From NCBI GenBank assembly GCA_900765095.1, contig CAAFRB010000012.1, positions 62,001 through 126,000 of the forward strand: DNA of 64,000 bases. The letters run 5' to 3'. The notes beneath the pieces were generated by a model, which searched no databases, was not told the origin of the DNA, and saw only the letters and a list, made by a program, of their open reading frames with translations. Every line of letters starts with the position of its first letter. Within the stretch, counting starts at the first letter, position 1. Positions 44,898-53,457 of this stretch are shown piece after piece. The translations under genes were made by a program, and so were the position numbers. Source of the stretch: Clostridia bacterium (lineage in GTDB: Bacteria; Bacillota; Clostridia; TANB77; UBA1234).

Positions 44898-45773
44898 CTA
44901 CATTTCACAAGCATTTATCTCAAGCATATCAAGCGTAATATCAACATTTGCATTCTTTTTTAAATTCTGCAATGCTTGTGCAACAATATCTATGGACTTA
45001 ACAACTGATAAATCACCTTTTTTCAATCTACTATGGTATATATACATAACTTTTTCTAGCACATCAGTCAAATTTGATTTCAATTTCTTATCAGCCTTAA
45101 CTTCTTCAAATTTTTTATTTATCTTAAAGAAATCTTTATCTAGCAATAAATTAGAAATCTCTTTTGCTATTTCATAAGATTCATCTTCTGAAAAATCTAA
45201 GACCTTTTCAATAGAGCCATTAGAAAACTCATAAGCCTCATCACTTACTTTCTTTCCAACAATTGCTTCTATTTCTTCTTTTGTTAAGCCATTAAATTTG
45301 AATTCAACTATTCTTGATTTTATCGTATTAAGTAGCTTTTCTTTATTTGATACAATCAATATAATAGTTGCATATTCAGGTGGTTCTTCAAGTACTTTTA
45401 GTAAAGCATTTTGTGCCTGCTCATTCATAGAATCTGCATCATCTATTATAAAAACTTTTCTTTTAGATATAGTAGGGAGCATGAATATTTCTCTACTAAG
45501 CTCTCTAATCATATCAACTTTTATAACATCTTTCTCTGGCAACAGCAACTTAAAATCAGAATTGTTTTCAAAAGTCTTACAAGAAGCACAGTGTCCGCAA
45601 GGTTCACCGTCATCAGCATTATCACACATAATAGCTTTAGCAAACTCTATTGCAACTATTTTTTTCCCAATGCTCTTTTTCCCAACAAATAAATAAGCAT
45701 GTCCAATAGCATTAGATTTTATTATGTCTTCTAGTTTTAGCTTTTCCCTCTTATGACCAATACTATTAACCAT
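44898..45773 (-). CDS. holB: DNA polymerase III subunit delta'
   Basis: This 291-residue clamp-loader subunit has the zinc cluster C-x8-C-x2-C-x2-C (MCDNADDGEPCGHCASC) and the switch region FIIDDADSMNEQAQNALLKVLEEPP. The P-loop is degenerate (GKKSIGKK), as expected for delta', which does not bind ATP. GAGGTGTTTAAGC precedes the ATG. It starts an operon with ricT. Confidence 0.93.
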   Translation of the reverse strand: MVNSIGHKREKLKLEDIIKSNAIGHAYLFVGKKSIGKKIVAIEFAKAIMCDNADDGEPCGHCASCKTFENNSDFKLLLPEKDVIKVDMIRELSREIFMLPTISKRKVFIIDDADSMNEQAQNALLKVLEEPPEYATIILIVSNKEKLLNTIKSRIVEFKFNGLTKEEIEAIVGKKVSDEAYEFSNGSIEKVLDFSEDESYEIAKEISNLLLDKDFFKINKKFEEVKADKKLKSNLTDVLEKVMYIYHSRLKKGDLSVVKSIDIVAQALQNLKKNANVDITLDMLEINACEM

Positions 45774-45791
45774 GCTTAAACACCTCTTTTA

Positions 45792-46448
45792 TCACTTATC
45801 AATTGCTCCGAATTTCGAAAATGGCCAAATCCTACAAGTTACTCTTCCCTCCACTTTATTTAGTGGAATACATCCAAATTCTCTACTGTCGCTTGAGCCA
45901 CTGCGATTATCGCCCATTACAAATATATAGCCTTCTGGAACTACAACATCATAAAACTCACCACTTATCGGAGTTTTTATGCCATTCAAATATACTTCCG
46001 ATGCTTTTTGATCGTTCACATAAACGTGTCCATCTATTATTTCAATATGATCACCAGGAAGTCCTATGACTCTTTTAATAAAGCTTACCTTTGTAACTTC
46101 AATAACATCGTGTAAGAAAGAATCCCACAAACCATGTCTTTCGTCATAAACACCACAGCCATCAACAGTTCTATCTGGTTTTTCAAAAGTTATAATATCT
46201 CCTCTATACAGTGGTAAATTAAAAGTTCTGACTGTCCTGTTTATTAATACTCTCTCACCATCTAAAATTGTAGGAGTCATAGAAGTCTGTCTTACTAATG
46301 TTGGTGTGAATAAATAATATCTTACTAAAATTGCAATTACAAATGCGATAAGAAGGCACATCACCCATTCAAAAGCCTCTTTAAAAAAAGACTTTTCTTT
46401 TATTGACATTTTCTTACCGTCTTTCAAATCAACTTGTGCTTCCTTCAT
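45792..46448 (-). CDS. lepB: Signal peptidase I
   Basis: This enzyme removes signal peptides at the outer membrane face. From ATG at 46448 it is 218 residues: a cytoplasmic start, one transmembrane helix (about 24-44), the catalytic serine in RQTSMTPTI (near 57), the lysine in IKRVIGLPGD (near 125), and GDNRSGSSDSREFG. GAGAGGTGAATTTA precedes the ATG; a GTG three codons upstream overlaps that site and is rejected. A second lep gene elsewhere is possible. Confidence 0.95.
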   Translation of the reverse strand: MKEAQVDLKDGKKMSIKEKSFFKEAFEWVMCLLIAFVIAILVRYYLFTPTLVRQTSMTPTILDGERVLINRTVRTFNLPLYRGDIITFEKPDRTVDGCGVYDERHGLWDSFLHDVIEVTKVSFIKRVIGLPGDHIEIIDGHVYVNDQKASEVYLNGIKTPISGEFYDVVVPEGYIFVMGDNRSGSSDSREFGCIPLNKVEGRVTCRIWPFSKFGAIDK

Positions 46449-46489
46449 TAAATTCACCTCTCGCGAATAATTATACTACAAAATAAAAA

Positions 46490-46511
46490 AGTGCACAATA
46501 GTGCACTTATA
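46490..46511 (-). terminator. Terminator after the 514-residue prepilin-like gene
   Basis: On the minus strand AAGTGCAC and GTGCACTT pair around a 4-base loop and are followed by TTTTATTTTG. The dispersed element lies between it and the gene's stop. Confidence 0.8.
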
Positions 46512-46585
46512 TTTTTTATACAATAAGAAACTAACAAATTTGCAACCTTTTATGTATTAATTTTCTTTCCTATTGCATAAAAAAA
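46512..46585 (-). repeat. Dispersed inverted-repeat element, copy 4 (inverted)
   Basis: TTTTTTATACAATAAGAAA and CTTTCCTATTGCATAAAAAAA enclose the core in the opposite orientation to the other copies (CTAACAAATTTGCAACCTTT then TATGTATTAATT). It begins 6 bases beyond the stop of the prepilin-like gene. Confidence 0.8.
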
Positions 46586-46591
46586 CTTAAT

Positions 46592-48136
46592 TTATTTTAT
46601 ATTCCAAGGAGCTGACTTTCCACCATTACTAGCTTCATTGTCCACATCCAACCTACTAATGCTAAATGAAATAACCGGTCTAATTCCTAAAGACTTAACG
46701 TTCAAAAGGCCATTAGAAAGATACATAATATGAGCACCTGTTCTTCCAGAGTTTGCATAACGTACATCGTAATCTCCACATTCGTAACCAGAATATAGAC
46801 TCTCACATGTTGAAGCAAGCCAGCTACTTTCCGAGCCTAGAATATCATTTATTATTGAATTATTAAGACCAGGGTCATAATCATACCATCTTCTTGCCAT
46901 TAATGTAGGTTTTTCCTTACTTATAGTATCATTATAGCCATTTTCATTAATTGCTCTTTGTCTTTCTCCTGAGTCATTGTCCCACGCATAAAATCTTGGC
47001 TTTTGCAAGCCATTTTCAAGCGGTGCAGAATGTTTTCTAGCCTCATATCTATTCCCATCAATTATTCGATCCTTCATGTCATTTACATCCGTACCATCAG
47101 GATACCACGCATATCCACCGGCAAAAGAAAGTGCCACATATCCCGAAGCTTTATCCAAATCTTCTATAACCATAGATCTTGCAGACAATTTAAGATTATC
47201 GTTCGAATACAAAGCTTTACATATTCTATGTAATTCACTTGGGCTGTAGAGATATGATGTGATTCCCTTTAAAGTTACACTATTTACAGGGCCTTGAGTA
47301 GTAATTAAAACATTTCCAGTATCTTCATCAATACTTAATATTCTCCATTCTGTCGATGCTTGCGTCCTTATAATTTCCTCTGTTGGATAACCAGTTTTAG
47401 TTGGGTCTGTGTTTACTTCACCTGATGTTGGACTATAGTTCACATATCCACCAACTTTAATCTTATCTTTCAAGTTTTCAAAATCACTTTTTGACAATCC
47501 TTGAGCTACCATTTCTTTTGTTTGCAAAACGCTATCAGCATCAGTTAATAGTTTTAATGAACTATTTGCAATAACTATCTCAAATTCTCCAGAAGTTGTA
47601 GCTAATTCACTACTCACAGTTTCATCAGCAGTTATATAATATTTTTCTTCATTTGGAAATGGAGGCCAAGTAAATACTATTCCGTTATTAGTTACAGCAT
47701 ACTTTACTTCTACACCAGTCTTTGTTGGAGTATTTACCTTCATTTTAGGCAATTTTATTCCTATATCTGCGTTTTGCTCTATTACTGTATAATCTGGCAC
47801 TTTTGATTCTGTTAAAAAGTCACTATCTGCTGTTCCGCCCTTTGCAATATAGTTGTATACCTGTCCATCAGTTATTTGAGCACCTGCAGCCATCTTTGTT
47901 CCTTTTACAGATATCATTTTCTCCCTTATTGTATCTTGCACCTCACTAACATTTGATACAAATTTAGAATAATTTGCTCTTCCTATCGTACCAGTTGAAG
48001 CAGCAAATGCAATTGCCGCCAATATTATCACTACTATTATTGTTATTACCAAAGCTATCAATGATATACCTTTTTTATTTCTTAAAAATGTATTGTGCGT
48101 GTACACAGCCTCAACGGTTTCAAGTGTCATATTCAT
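46592..48136 (-). CDS. Large prepilin-like protein with DUF6273-like domain
   Basis: The 514 residues begin with an unusually long leader (about 23 residues, ending NKKG) before ISLIALVITIIVVIILAAIAF, the class III signal and helix. A helical neck and beta-rich section (about 60-240) follow. The C-terminal half (from KVGGYVNYSP, with TEWRILSIDEDTGNVLITTQ and SLGIRPVISF) has the WRIL...LGIRPVISL pattern of DUF6273-type domains, common on surface proteins of Clostridia. GGGGAGATAAACC precedes the ATG. It lies 70 bases downstream of walK and may be read from the walRK transcript. The role is unknown; surface display is likely. Confidence 0.8.
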   Translation of the reverse strand: MNMTLETVEAVYTHNTFLRNKKGISLIALVITIIVVIILAAIAFAASTGTIGRANYSKFVSNVSEVQDTIREKMISVKGTKMAAGAQITDGQVYNYIAKGGTADSDFLTESKVPDYTVIEQNADIGIKLPKMKVNTPTKTGVEVKYAVTNNGIVFTWPPFPNEEKYYITADETVSSELATTSGEFEIVIANSSLKLLTDADSVLQTKEMVAQGLSKSDFENLKDKIKVGGYVNYSPTSGEVNTDPTKTGYPTEEIIRTQASTEWRILSIDEDTGNVLITTQGPVNSVTLKGITSYLYSPSELHRICKALYSNDNLKLSARSMVIEDLDKASGYVALSFAGGYAWYPDGTDVNDMKDRIIDGNRYEARKHSAPLENGLQKPRFYAWDNDSGERQRAINENGYNDTISKEKPTLMARRWYDYDPGLNNSIINDILGSESSWLASTCESLYSGYECGDYDVRYANSGRTGAHIMYLSNGLLNVKSLGIRPVISFSISRLDVDNEASNGGKSAPWNIK

Positions 48137-48206
48137 GGTTTATCTCCCCTTTTGGTATTCGATTACATATATTTTATCATACCATCTTTCTTTTTCAACC
48201 GTTTTT

Positions 48207-50030
48207 TTAATTTCCATTTGCTTTATAAGTAGGTATTTTTATTATCACTTCTGTTCCTTTTCCTAACTCACTCTTTATATCAATGCTTCCACCATTGTCT
48301 TCAATAATTTCCTTTGCAATTGGTAGTCCGAGTCCTGTGCCACCCATTTCCCTCGAACGTGCTTTATCGACTCTATAAAATCTCTCAAAAACTCTTGGTA
48401 AGTCTTCTTTTGGTATACCGATTCCATTGTCTATTATTTTTATATAAGCATCATCATGGACTGCACCAATGTATACCTTTATATTTCCACCTTCCGGTGT
48501 ATACTTCACACTATTTATAAGTATATTGGTTATCACTTGTTCTATTCCATCTCTGTCGCCATACACTTTTGGCACATTTGATGTAACATAGCACTCCAAC
48601 AATTGTTCTTTTTTCTCTGCTTGTATTTTATGCTTTTCACATATTTGTTTTGTAAGCTCTGCAACATCGAAATCGACTTTATTCCAAGCCACCTTTTTAT
48701 AGTCAAACTTAGTTAATTGCAATAAATCACTGACTAATCTAGTCATTCTATCAGCTTCCGAAAGTATTACATTTAAAAATTTATTCTTACTTTCTTCATC
48801 AAGATCATCTTCTTCAAGCAACGTTTCCGTGTACGTTTTTATTGAAGTAAGCGGTGTTTTTAACTCATGAGAAACATTAGAAACGAATTCTTTTCTCATA
48901 TCATCAAGCTTTGCTTGTTTTGTGCCATCATGAATTACAACTATTATTCCCGTAGGTTTATCTTGTTCATTTCTAAAAGGCGCAAAAAACACATTCAAAT
49001 ACTTTCCACTATTTGAAATCACTGTGTCTGTAGATGTCCAATCTTCCAAGTAAACAATTTTTTCTATATTGACATCTAAGTTAAATCTACCAAAAATTTC
49101 TTCAAAAGTCCTTGAATTTTCAAAGCCCAACATCTTTTTAGCAGCTAAATTAGCATGAGTCAACTTTCCGGAAATATTAAAAGCTAGAACTCCATCCGTT
49201 AAGTGCATAAGTATAGTTTCAAGTCTATTCTTTTCACTCGATATCTCATTCATATTGCTTTGAATTTGCTCCATCATTAAATTAAAAGTATCTATAAGCT
49301 TTGAAATTTCATATCCTGCATTTTCCTTATCAGTAACTGTAACCATTGAAATATTTCCACTCGCCATCAACTCTGCCTTGTTTGTTAACAATTCAATTGG
49401 TTCCGTGATAGATTTACCAGTAATAATCGCAATAACAAGCGTAATAAATATTATAATTCCCACTGTTAAAAAATATAATCCCCTTATTTGATTTAACTGG
49501 TTATTGATATACGATTTGCTTTGTGAAATAAGTAAAATTATTTTTCCGCCATCTATATCATCTAATTCAATAATATAAGAAAAAAGATAACAAAAATCAT
49601 CCCCATCATCACGTACAGCATACTTGTTAGAAGAAGCTTCTGCATCCTTTATACATTCTTTTGCCACATCAGTTAACGTATATGTTCTATTCGAAACAAT
49701 ATCTCGATATTCGGAATCTAATATAACTCCATATCTTGTTGCATTGTTTAAAGAAAAATACACTTTAAAATTATTGTAAAACTCTTCTAAATTAACTTTT
49801 TTCTGCACCAACGGCCCTTGCTGAGTAGGCAAAAGCTCTATTTCATTATTTTTTTTATCACCTATATTAAGATTATACCCCGATATATTATTAAGCATTT
49901 CATCTATGAAACCAGTATAGTAAACCTGCTCAATTTTCATCAAAGAAAACACACCTATACCAGATATTATCGTAACTATGAATATAACAAATATTAATAT
50001 AAGTTTAAGCTGTAAACTTTTCCAAAACAT
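48207..50030 (-). CDS. walK: Sensor histidine kinase WalK/VicK
   Basis: WalK senses cell-wall status and phosphorylates WalR. The 607 residues contain two transmembrane helices (about 8-28 and 184-204) bracketing an extracellular sensor, a HAMP domain (about 205-257), a PAS domain (about 262-365), the phospho-histidine in FVSNVSHELKTPLTS (near 385) and an HATPase with DNGIGI and GGTGLGL. TGAGGTGTTTTT precedes the ATG. The gap to walR holds a terminator-like hairpin and a repeat element, so walK may depend on read-through or its own promoter. Confidence 0.93.
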   Translation of the reverse strand: MFWKSLQLKLILIFVIFIVTIISGIGVFSLMKIEQVYYTGFIDEMLNNISGYNLNIGDKKNNEIELLPTQQGPLVQKKVNLEEFYNNFKVYFSLNNATRYGVILDSEYRDIVSNRTYTLTDVAKECIKDAEASSNKYAVRDDGDDFCYLFSYIIELDDIDGGKIILLISQSKSYINNQLNQIRGLYFLTVGIIIFITLVIAIITGKSITEPIELLTNKAELMASGNISMVTVTDKENAGYEISKLIDTFNLMMEQIQSNMNEISSEKNRLETILMHLTDGVLAFNISGKLTHANLAAKKMLGFENSRTFEEIFGRFNLDVNIEKIVYLEDWTSTDTVISNSGKYLNVFFAPFRNEQDKPTGIIVVIHDGTKQAKLDDMRKEFVSNVSHELKTPLTSIKTYTETLLEEDDLDEESKNKFLNVILSEADRMTRLVSDLLQLTKFDYKKVAWNKVDFDVAELTKQICEKHKIQAEKKEQLLECYVTSNVPKVYGDRDGIEQVITNILINSVKYTPEGGNIKVYIGAVHDDAYIKIIDNGIGIPKEDLPRVFERFYRVDKARSREMGGTGLGLPIAKEIIEDNGGSIDIKSELGKGTEVIIKIPTYKANGN

Positions 50031-50060
50031 AAAAACACCTCAATAAACGCAAAATCAAAG

Positions 50061-50132
50061 TTTTTATACAGCAAGAAAGAAAAACAACACATAAAATATT
50101 GCAAATTTATCGCTTTCCTATTGTATAAAAAA
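50061..50132 (+). repeat. Dispersed inverted-repeat element, copy 5
   Basis: TTTTTATACAGCAAGAAAG and CTTTCCTATTGTATAAAAAA enclose AACAACACATAAAATATTGC. Its right end is shared with the U-tract of the hairpin after walR, and it separates walR from walK. Confidence 0.78.
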
Positions 50133-50159
50133 CCAGGCTAAATATAATATTTTGCCTGG
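50127..50159 (-). terminator. Terminator-like hairpin after walR
   Basis: On the minus strand CCAGGC and GCCTGG pair around 15 bases, followed by TTTTTTATAC, which is the edge of the dispersed element. It should reduce transcription into walK. Confidence 0.65.
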
Positions 50160-50183
50160 AAATCACAATTTAAAATTCATATA

Positions 50184-50900
50184 TTATTCTGCATTAAAAT
50201 AATAACCTATACCCCTTTTAGTTGCGAGTAATTCCGGTGTACTTGGATTTTTTTCTATTTTCTCTCTTATACGTCTAACTGTGACATCAACAGTCCTTAC
50301 ATCTCCAAAATATTCATATCCCCATACTTTTTCAAGTAATTCTTCTCTGGAAAAAACTTGTCCTTTTTGTGTAGCTAAGAATTTTAAAAGCTCAAATTCT
50401 CTTAATGTTAAGTCAACGTTTTTTCCACTTACTTTAGTTTCATACTTGTATGTGTCAAGAACTAAAGGCCCAAATTCTAATAATGAAGTTTTGCTCTCTC
50501 CTGCAGAATTATTTTCTTTCTTGGAAGTTTCAATTCCATCCCATTTTCTTAGATTAGCTTTTATTCTTGCCATAACTTCCCTTACACTAAATGGTTTAGT
50601 AATATAATCATCCGCACCTAATTCCAAACCTATTACTTTATCTACAACATCTTCTTTTGCTGTAACCATTATTATAGGCGTATTGGCTGTTTGTCTAATT
50701 GTCTTGCAAACTGTGAAACCATCCATTTTGGGTAGCATCACATCTAAAAGCACAAGATCAGGCTTTTCATCTTGAAACACTTTCAATGCCTCTTCGCCAT
50801 CATACGCTTGAAGAGTATTATATCCTTCTTTTCTTAAATTATGATTTAATATATCAACAATAGCTTTCTCGTCATCAACTATTAAAATTTTCTTATTCAT
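50184..50900 (-). CDS. walR: Response regulator WalR/VicR
   Basis: WalR is the essential OmpR-family regulator of cell-wall turnover genes. The 238 residues have the receiver domain with phospho-Asp in LLDVMLPKMDG and the conserved lysine in ITKPFSVREV, then a winged-helix ending RTVDVTVRRIREKIEKNP, close to WalR. AAGGGAGATATATT precedes the ATG. It has its own promoter; the M23 peptidase upstream is a plausible regulon member. Confidence 0.95.
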   Translation of the reverse strand: MNKKILIVDDEKAIVDILNHNLRKEGYNTLQAYDGEEALKVFQDEKPDLVLLDVMLPKMDGFTVCKTIRQTANTPIIMVTAKEDVVDKVIGLELGADDYITKPFSVREVMARIKANLRKWDGIETSKKENNSAGESKTSLLEFGPLVLDTYKYETKVSGKNVDLTLREFELLKFLATQKGQVFSREELLEKVWGYEYFGDVRTVDVTVRRIREKIEKNPSTPELLATKRGIGYYFNAE

Positions 50901-50943
50901 AATATATCTCCCTTCCTACGGATATAACTATTCGACTATGTTT

Positions 50944-50972
50944 ATTATCTATTATTAAGCTAAAAAAGTCAA
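50944..50972 (-). promoter_or_regulatory. Promoter of walR
   Basis: On the minus strand TTGACT (50972-50967) and GATAAT (50949-50944) are 17 bases apart, giving a leader of about 35-40 bases. Confidence 0.7.
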
Positions 50973-51065
50973 TGTTAAATTTAGGTTAATTTATTATTTC
51001 GGGAACTATTTGAATTACTTTCTTGTCTAATACTCATGTAAGCAAGGTAAATGAAGGCAAAAAAA

Positions 51066-51089
51066 TCGCGAAAGACGTATCTTTCGCGA
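51066..51089 (-). terminator. Terminator of the M23 peptidase gene
   Basis: TCGCGAAAGA and TCTTTCGCGA pair perfectly around a 4-base loop. On the minus strand TTTTTTTG follows. Confidence 0.92.
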
Positions 51090-51097
51090 ATGCTTGA

Positions 51098-52117
51098 TTA
51101 ATCATATATAAATACCTCTGGATTTAAAGGACTTCCATTATATCTTATCTCTAAATGTAAATGAGGTCCTGTAGATCTACCTGTACTACCAACATTAGCA
51201 ATTACATCACCTTTTTTAACCTCAGTACCAACTGACGTCAATATTTTACTACAGTGAGCATAATATGTTTCGTAGCCACCTGTGTGTTGTACTTTTACTA
51301 AATATCCATAGTTTCCACTCCAATCCGCAAAAGTAACAACTCCATCTTCTGCAGCTGCTATTGGGGTTCCTGTTGGACAAGCCAAATCTATACCAGAGTG
51401 ATAATTTCTTGTTCTTAATCCGAATCTAGATGTAATTACTGGATTTCTAACTGGCAATTCAAAATCTAAGTCAGACAAATTTTCTTTTAAAGCAAGTAAC
51501 ACATCATTAGAAACTGTTCTTTGAGCTGCTGGTGCAACTCTTATCTCTTTTATTGCATCATTAACCTTTTTTATTGGTTCAAAAATGGTATTAACTGCAA
51601 CTTCAACATCACCAGAAACCTCATACTCTGTTAAATACTTTTCTTCTATTTCTAGAGTAGCCTTTTCTGTACATTTAGATTGCTTTTCATTTACACCATC
51701 TATTATTTTCTGAGCAGATTCCAACGAATCTACTAGTGATTTTTCTTTTCCGTCTACTAAAACAGAATATGCTCTGTAATAAACGTCACATTTATCTTTA
51801 ACCATCGCTAGGATTTTTTCTTCTTCTGTAGAAATATTTTTGTTTACAAGAAGCATGTTGTAGTCGACTTTTGCATTCATCACTACATAACCAACATTTT
51901 CTGCGTCACCGTTTATTATGTAGTTATCAATCTCTTTTTCAAGGGCTGATTTACTTGCAACATAACCAACATCTTCTTGGTTTATCTCAACGCTATACAC
52001 AAATTTGTATTTCATGAACATAAGTGATAATACTACCACCGAGCCAAACAATACAGACATTATTAACTTTGAAATAAGCTTAGACACTAAACGTGTTCTA
52101 CTTGACATTTTCAGCAA
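51098..52117 (-). CDS. Membrane-anchored M23 peptidase with a long stalk
   Basis: The 339 residues comprise a basic start, one transmembrane helix (about 20-40), a long helical extracellular region (about 45-220) and an M23 LytM domain with zinc residues in YHSGIDLACP and HLHLEIRYNG. It should cut peptide cross-bridges or activate amidases at division or elongation sites. TTG at 52117 is chosen because GGAG lies 8 bases before it; the ATG at 52108 would be 17 bases away. It is transcribed toward walR but ends in a strong terminator. Confidence 0.88.
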   Translation of the reverse strand: MLKMSSRTRLVSKLISKLIMSVLFGSVVVLSLMFMKYKFVYSVEINQEDVGYVASKSALEKEIDNYIINGDAENVGYVVMNAKVDYNMLLVNKNISTEEEKILAMVKDKCDVYYRAYSVLVDGKEKSLVDSLESAQKIIDGVNEKQSKCTEKATLEIEEKYLTEYEVSGDVEVAVNTIFEPIKKVNDAIKEIRVAPAAQRTVSNDVLLALKENLSDLDFELPVRNPVITSRFGLRTRNYHSGIDLACPTGTPIAAAEDGVVTFADWSGNYGYLVKVQHTGGYETYYAHCSKILTSVGTEVKKGDVIANVGSTGRSTGPHLHLEIRYNGSPLNPEVFIYD

Positions 52118-52389
52118 AACGCCATCTCCTTTTCTAACTTTTGGTTTCTCAAGCAAAAAATATTTTACTATAACTTGCCAAAAGTAGCAAGTCTTTTTAT
52201 AATTTATATTGGTTTTAAAAGGTAGTATATGAAAAATATGCTACTATTTGTCGTATTTTCTCATTTTTTTGTCAAATATCTTTTATTCTCATTACTCTAC
52301 ATAGTTAATTTAAAACTATGAGTAGTTTTTGGCAGTATTTAAATAATATTTTATTTTTTTAGCCGAGTATCGTCAAAAATATAGATATT

Positions 52390-52902
52390 TTACTTATTTT
52401 GGTTCTTTAAATACTCATTTAATATATCTTCGTAAGTATAAAAATAATAATTGCCTATTTTTATTCCATCCACCAAATACACTTCTATATCCTCTATTGT
52501 TTCAGCTCCCACAACATAACTAAACTCTATTCCTCGCACACCAAGTTGTTCCTCAAGGTATTTTTTCATAGCGTCTGGAATGTTTTTATCACCAAAACCA
52601 AGATAGTAATATTCATTTCCTTCTTCCAAATTCCAGCCAACTCTCTGATTATACTCTTGCAAGTTTTCTATTTTTTCCCCCATTAACATTTTATTCATAT
52701 CATAAGTTTCAGGGTCAGTTTCGTTAAGACTTTTTAACTCCGTAATTGCATTTCTTACAGACGCTATCTCATTATACACCTTAGCGACTCTAGTTTCAGT
52801 CATCAAATCTTTTGAAGAAAAAATAGAAGTGGCAGCCAAAATAACTATAACAATTATTACCACAATTAAACTTATCATAGTTACACCATTTTGTTTATTC
52901 AT
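52390..52902 (-). CDS. Small prepilin-like protein, 170 residues
   Basis: The leader MNKQNG precedes VTMISLIVVIIVIVILAATSIF. A helical neck (about 30-60) and a C-terminal domain with GYYLGF-type strands (EYYYLGFGDKNIPDAMKKYL) follow. Like its upstream neighbour, it resembles minor pilins rather than major Flp pilins. AGGAGTTTTT precedes the ATG. It begins 56 bases after the 52959 gene, and both follow pcrA on the same strand. Confidence 0.78.
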   Translation of the reverse strand: MNKQNGVTMISLIVVIIVIVILAATSIFSSKDLMTETRVAKVYNEIASVRNAITELKSLNETDPETYDMNKMLMGEKIENLQEYNQRVGWNLEEGNEYYYLGFGDKNIPDAMKKYLEEQLGVRGIEFSYVVGAETIEDIEVYLVDGIKIGNYYFYTYEDILNEYLKNQNK

Positions 52903-52958
52903 AAAAACTCCTCCATTTGTACAAGAAAGCTAAAAACTTTTTCTATCATATAAACATA

Positions 52959-53444
52959 CTAATTTTCAGCAAGACTCCTTACTTCATCAAAAGTTCTCAC
53001 AGTAGTATTTGCTACCGTAATTGGTTTATATAACTCAACATCAGAAGTTTTAAAGTTCACTATATAAGTCAATGATATTGCATCTAAACCATAATTTGCT
53101 TTGACATTGCTTGCTTCATATAATTCTTTCTGGTCTGCTCCTAAAATTATATACCAGTCATCCATATTATCCATGACATTGTCGCCATATTCAACGCCTA
53201 CAGCAGCCACAAAAGGTGTATCATAATCAACGCCTTGTTTTATCTCGAACTCATTGTCCATCTCTACCTTCAATGAAGTAACATTAACAGCAGTTTTCAT
53301 GGATTTCATTTCGATATATACTTTCGATATATCTGCTTCATCCAAAGTTTCCCTACTTGGTAAAACCGAGAAAGATACTATCATAAGTATTATTACAACT
53401 ACAACAACAAGCTCTATCATCGTAACACCACTATTACCTCGCAC
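52959..53444 (-). CDS. Small prepilin-like protein, 161 residues (GTG start)
   Basis: The leader MRGNSG precedes VTMIELVVVVVIILMIVSFSV. This is the only one of the five prepilin-like genes here with Glu at mature position 5 (GVTMIE), the residue used in type IV pilus assembly. A helical neck and a small domain (YIEMKSMKTAVNVT onward, ending TTVRTFDEVRSLAEN) follow. The GTG at 53444 follows AAAGGAGGAGTCTGA, only 13 bases after the pcrA stop. Confidence 0.8.
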   Translation of the reverse strand: MRGNSGVTMIELVVVVVIILMIVSFSVLPSRETLDEADISKVYIEMKSMKTAVNVTSLKVEMDNEFEIKQGVDYDTPFVAAVGVEYGDNVMDNMDDWYIILGADQKELYEASNVKANYGLDAISLTYIVNFKTSDVELYKPITVANTTVRTFDEVRSLAEN

Positions 53445-53457
53445 TCAGACTCCTCCT

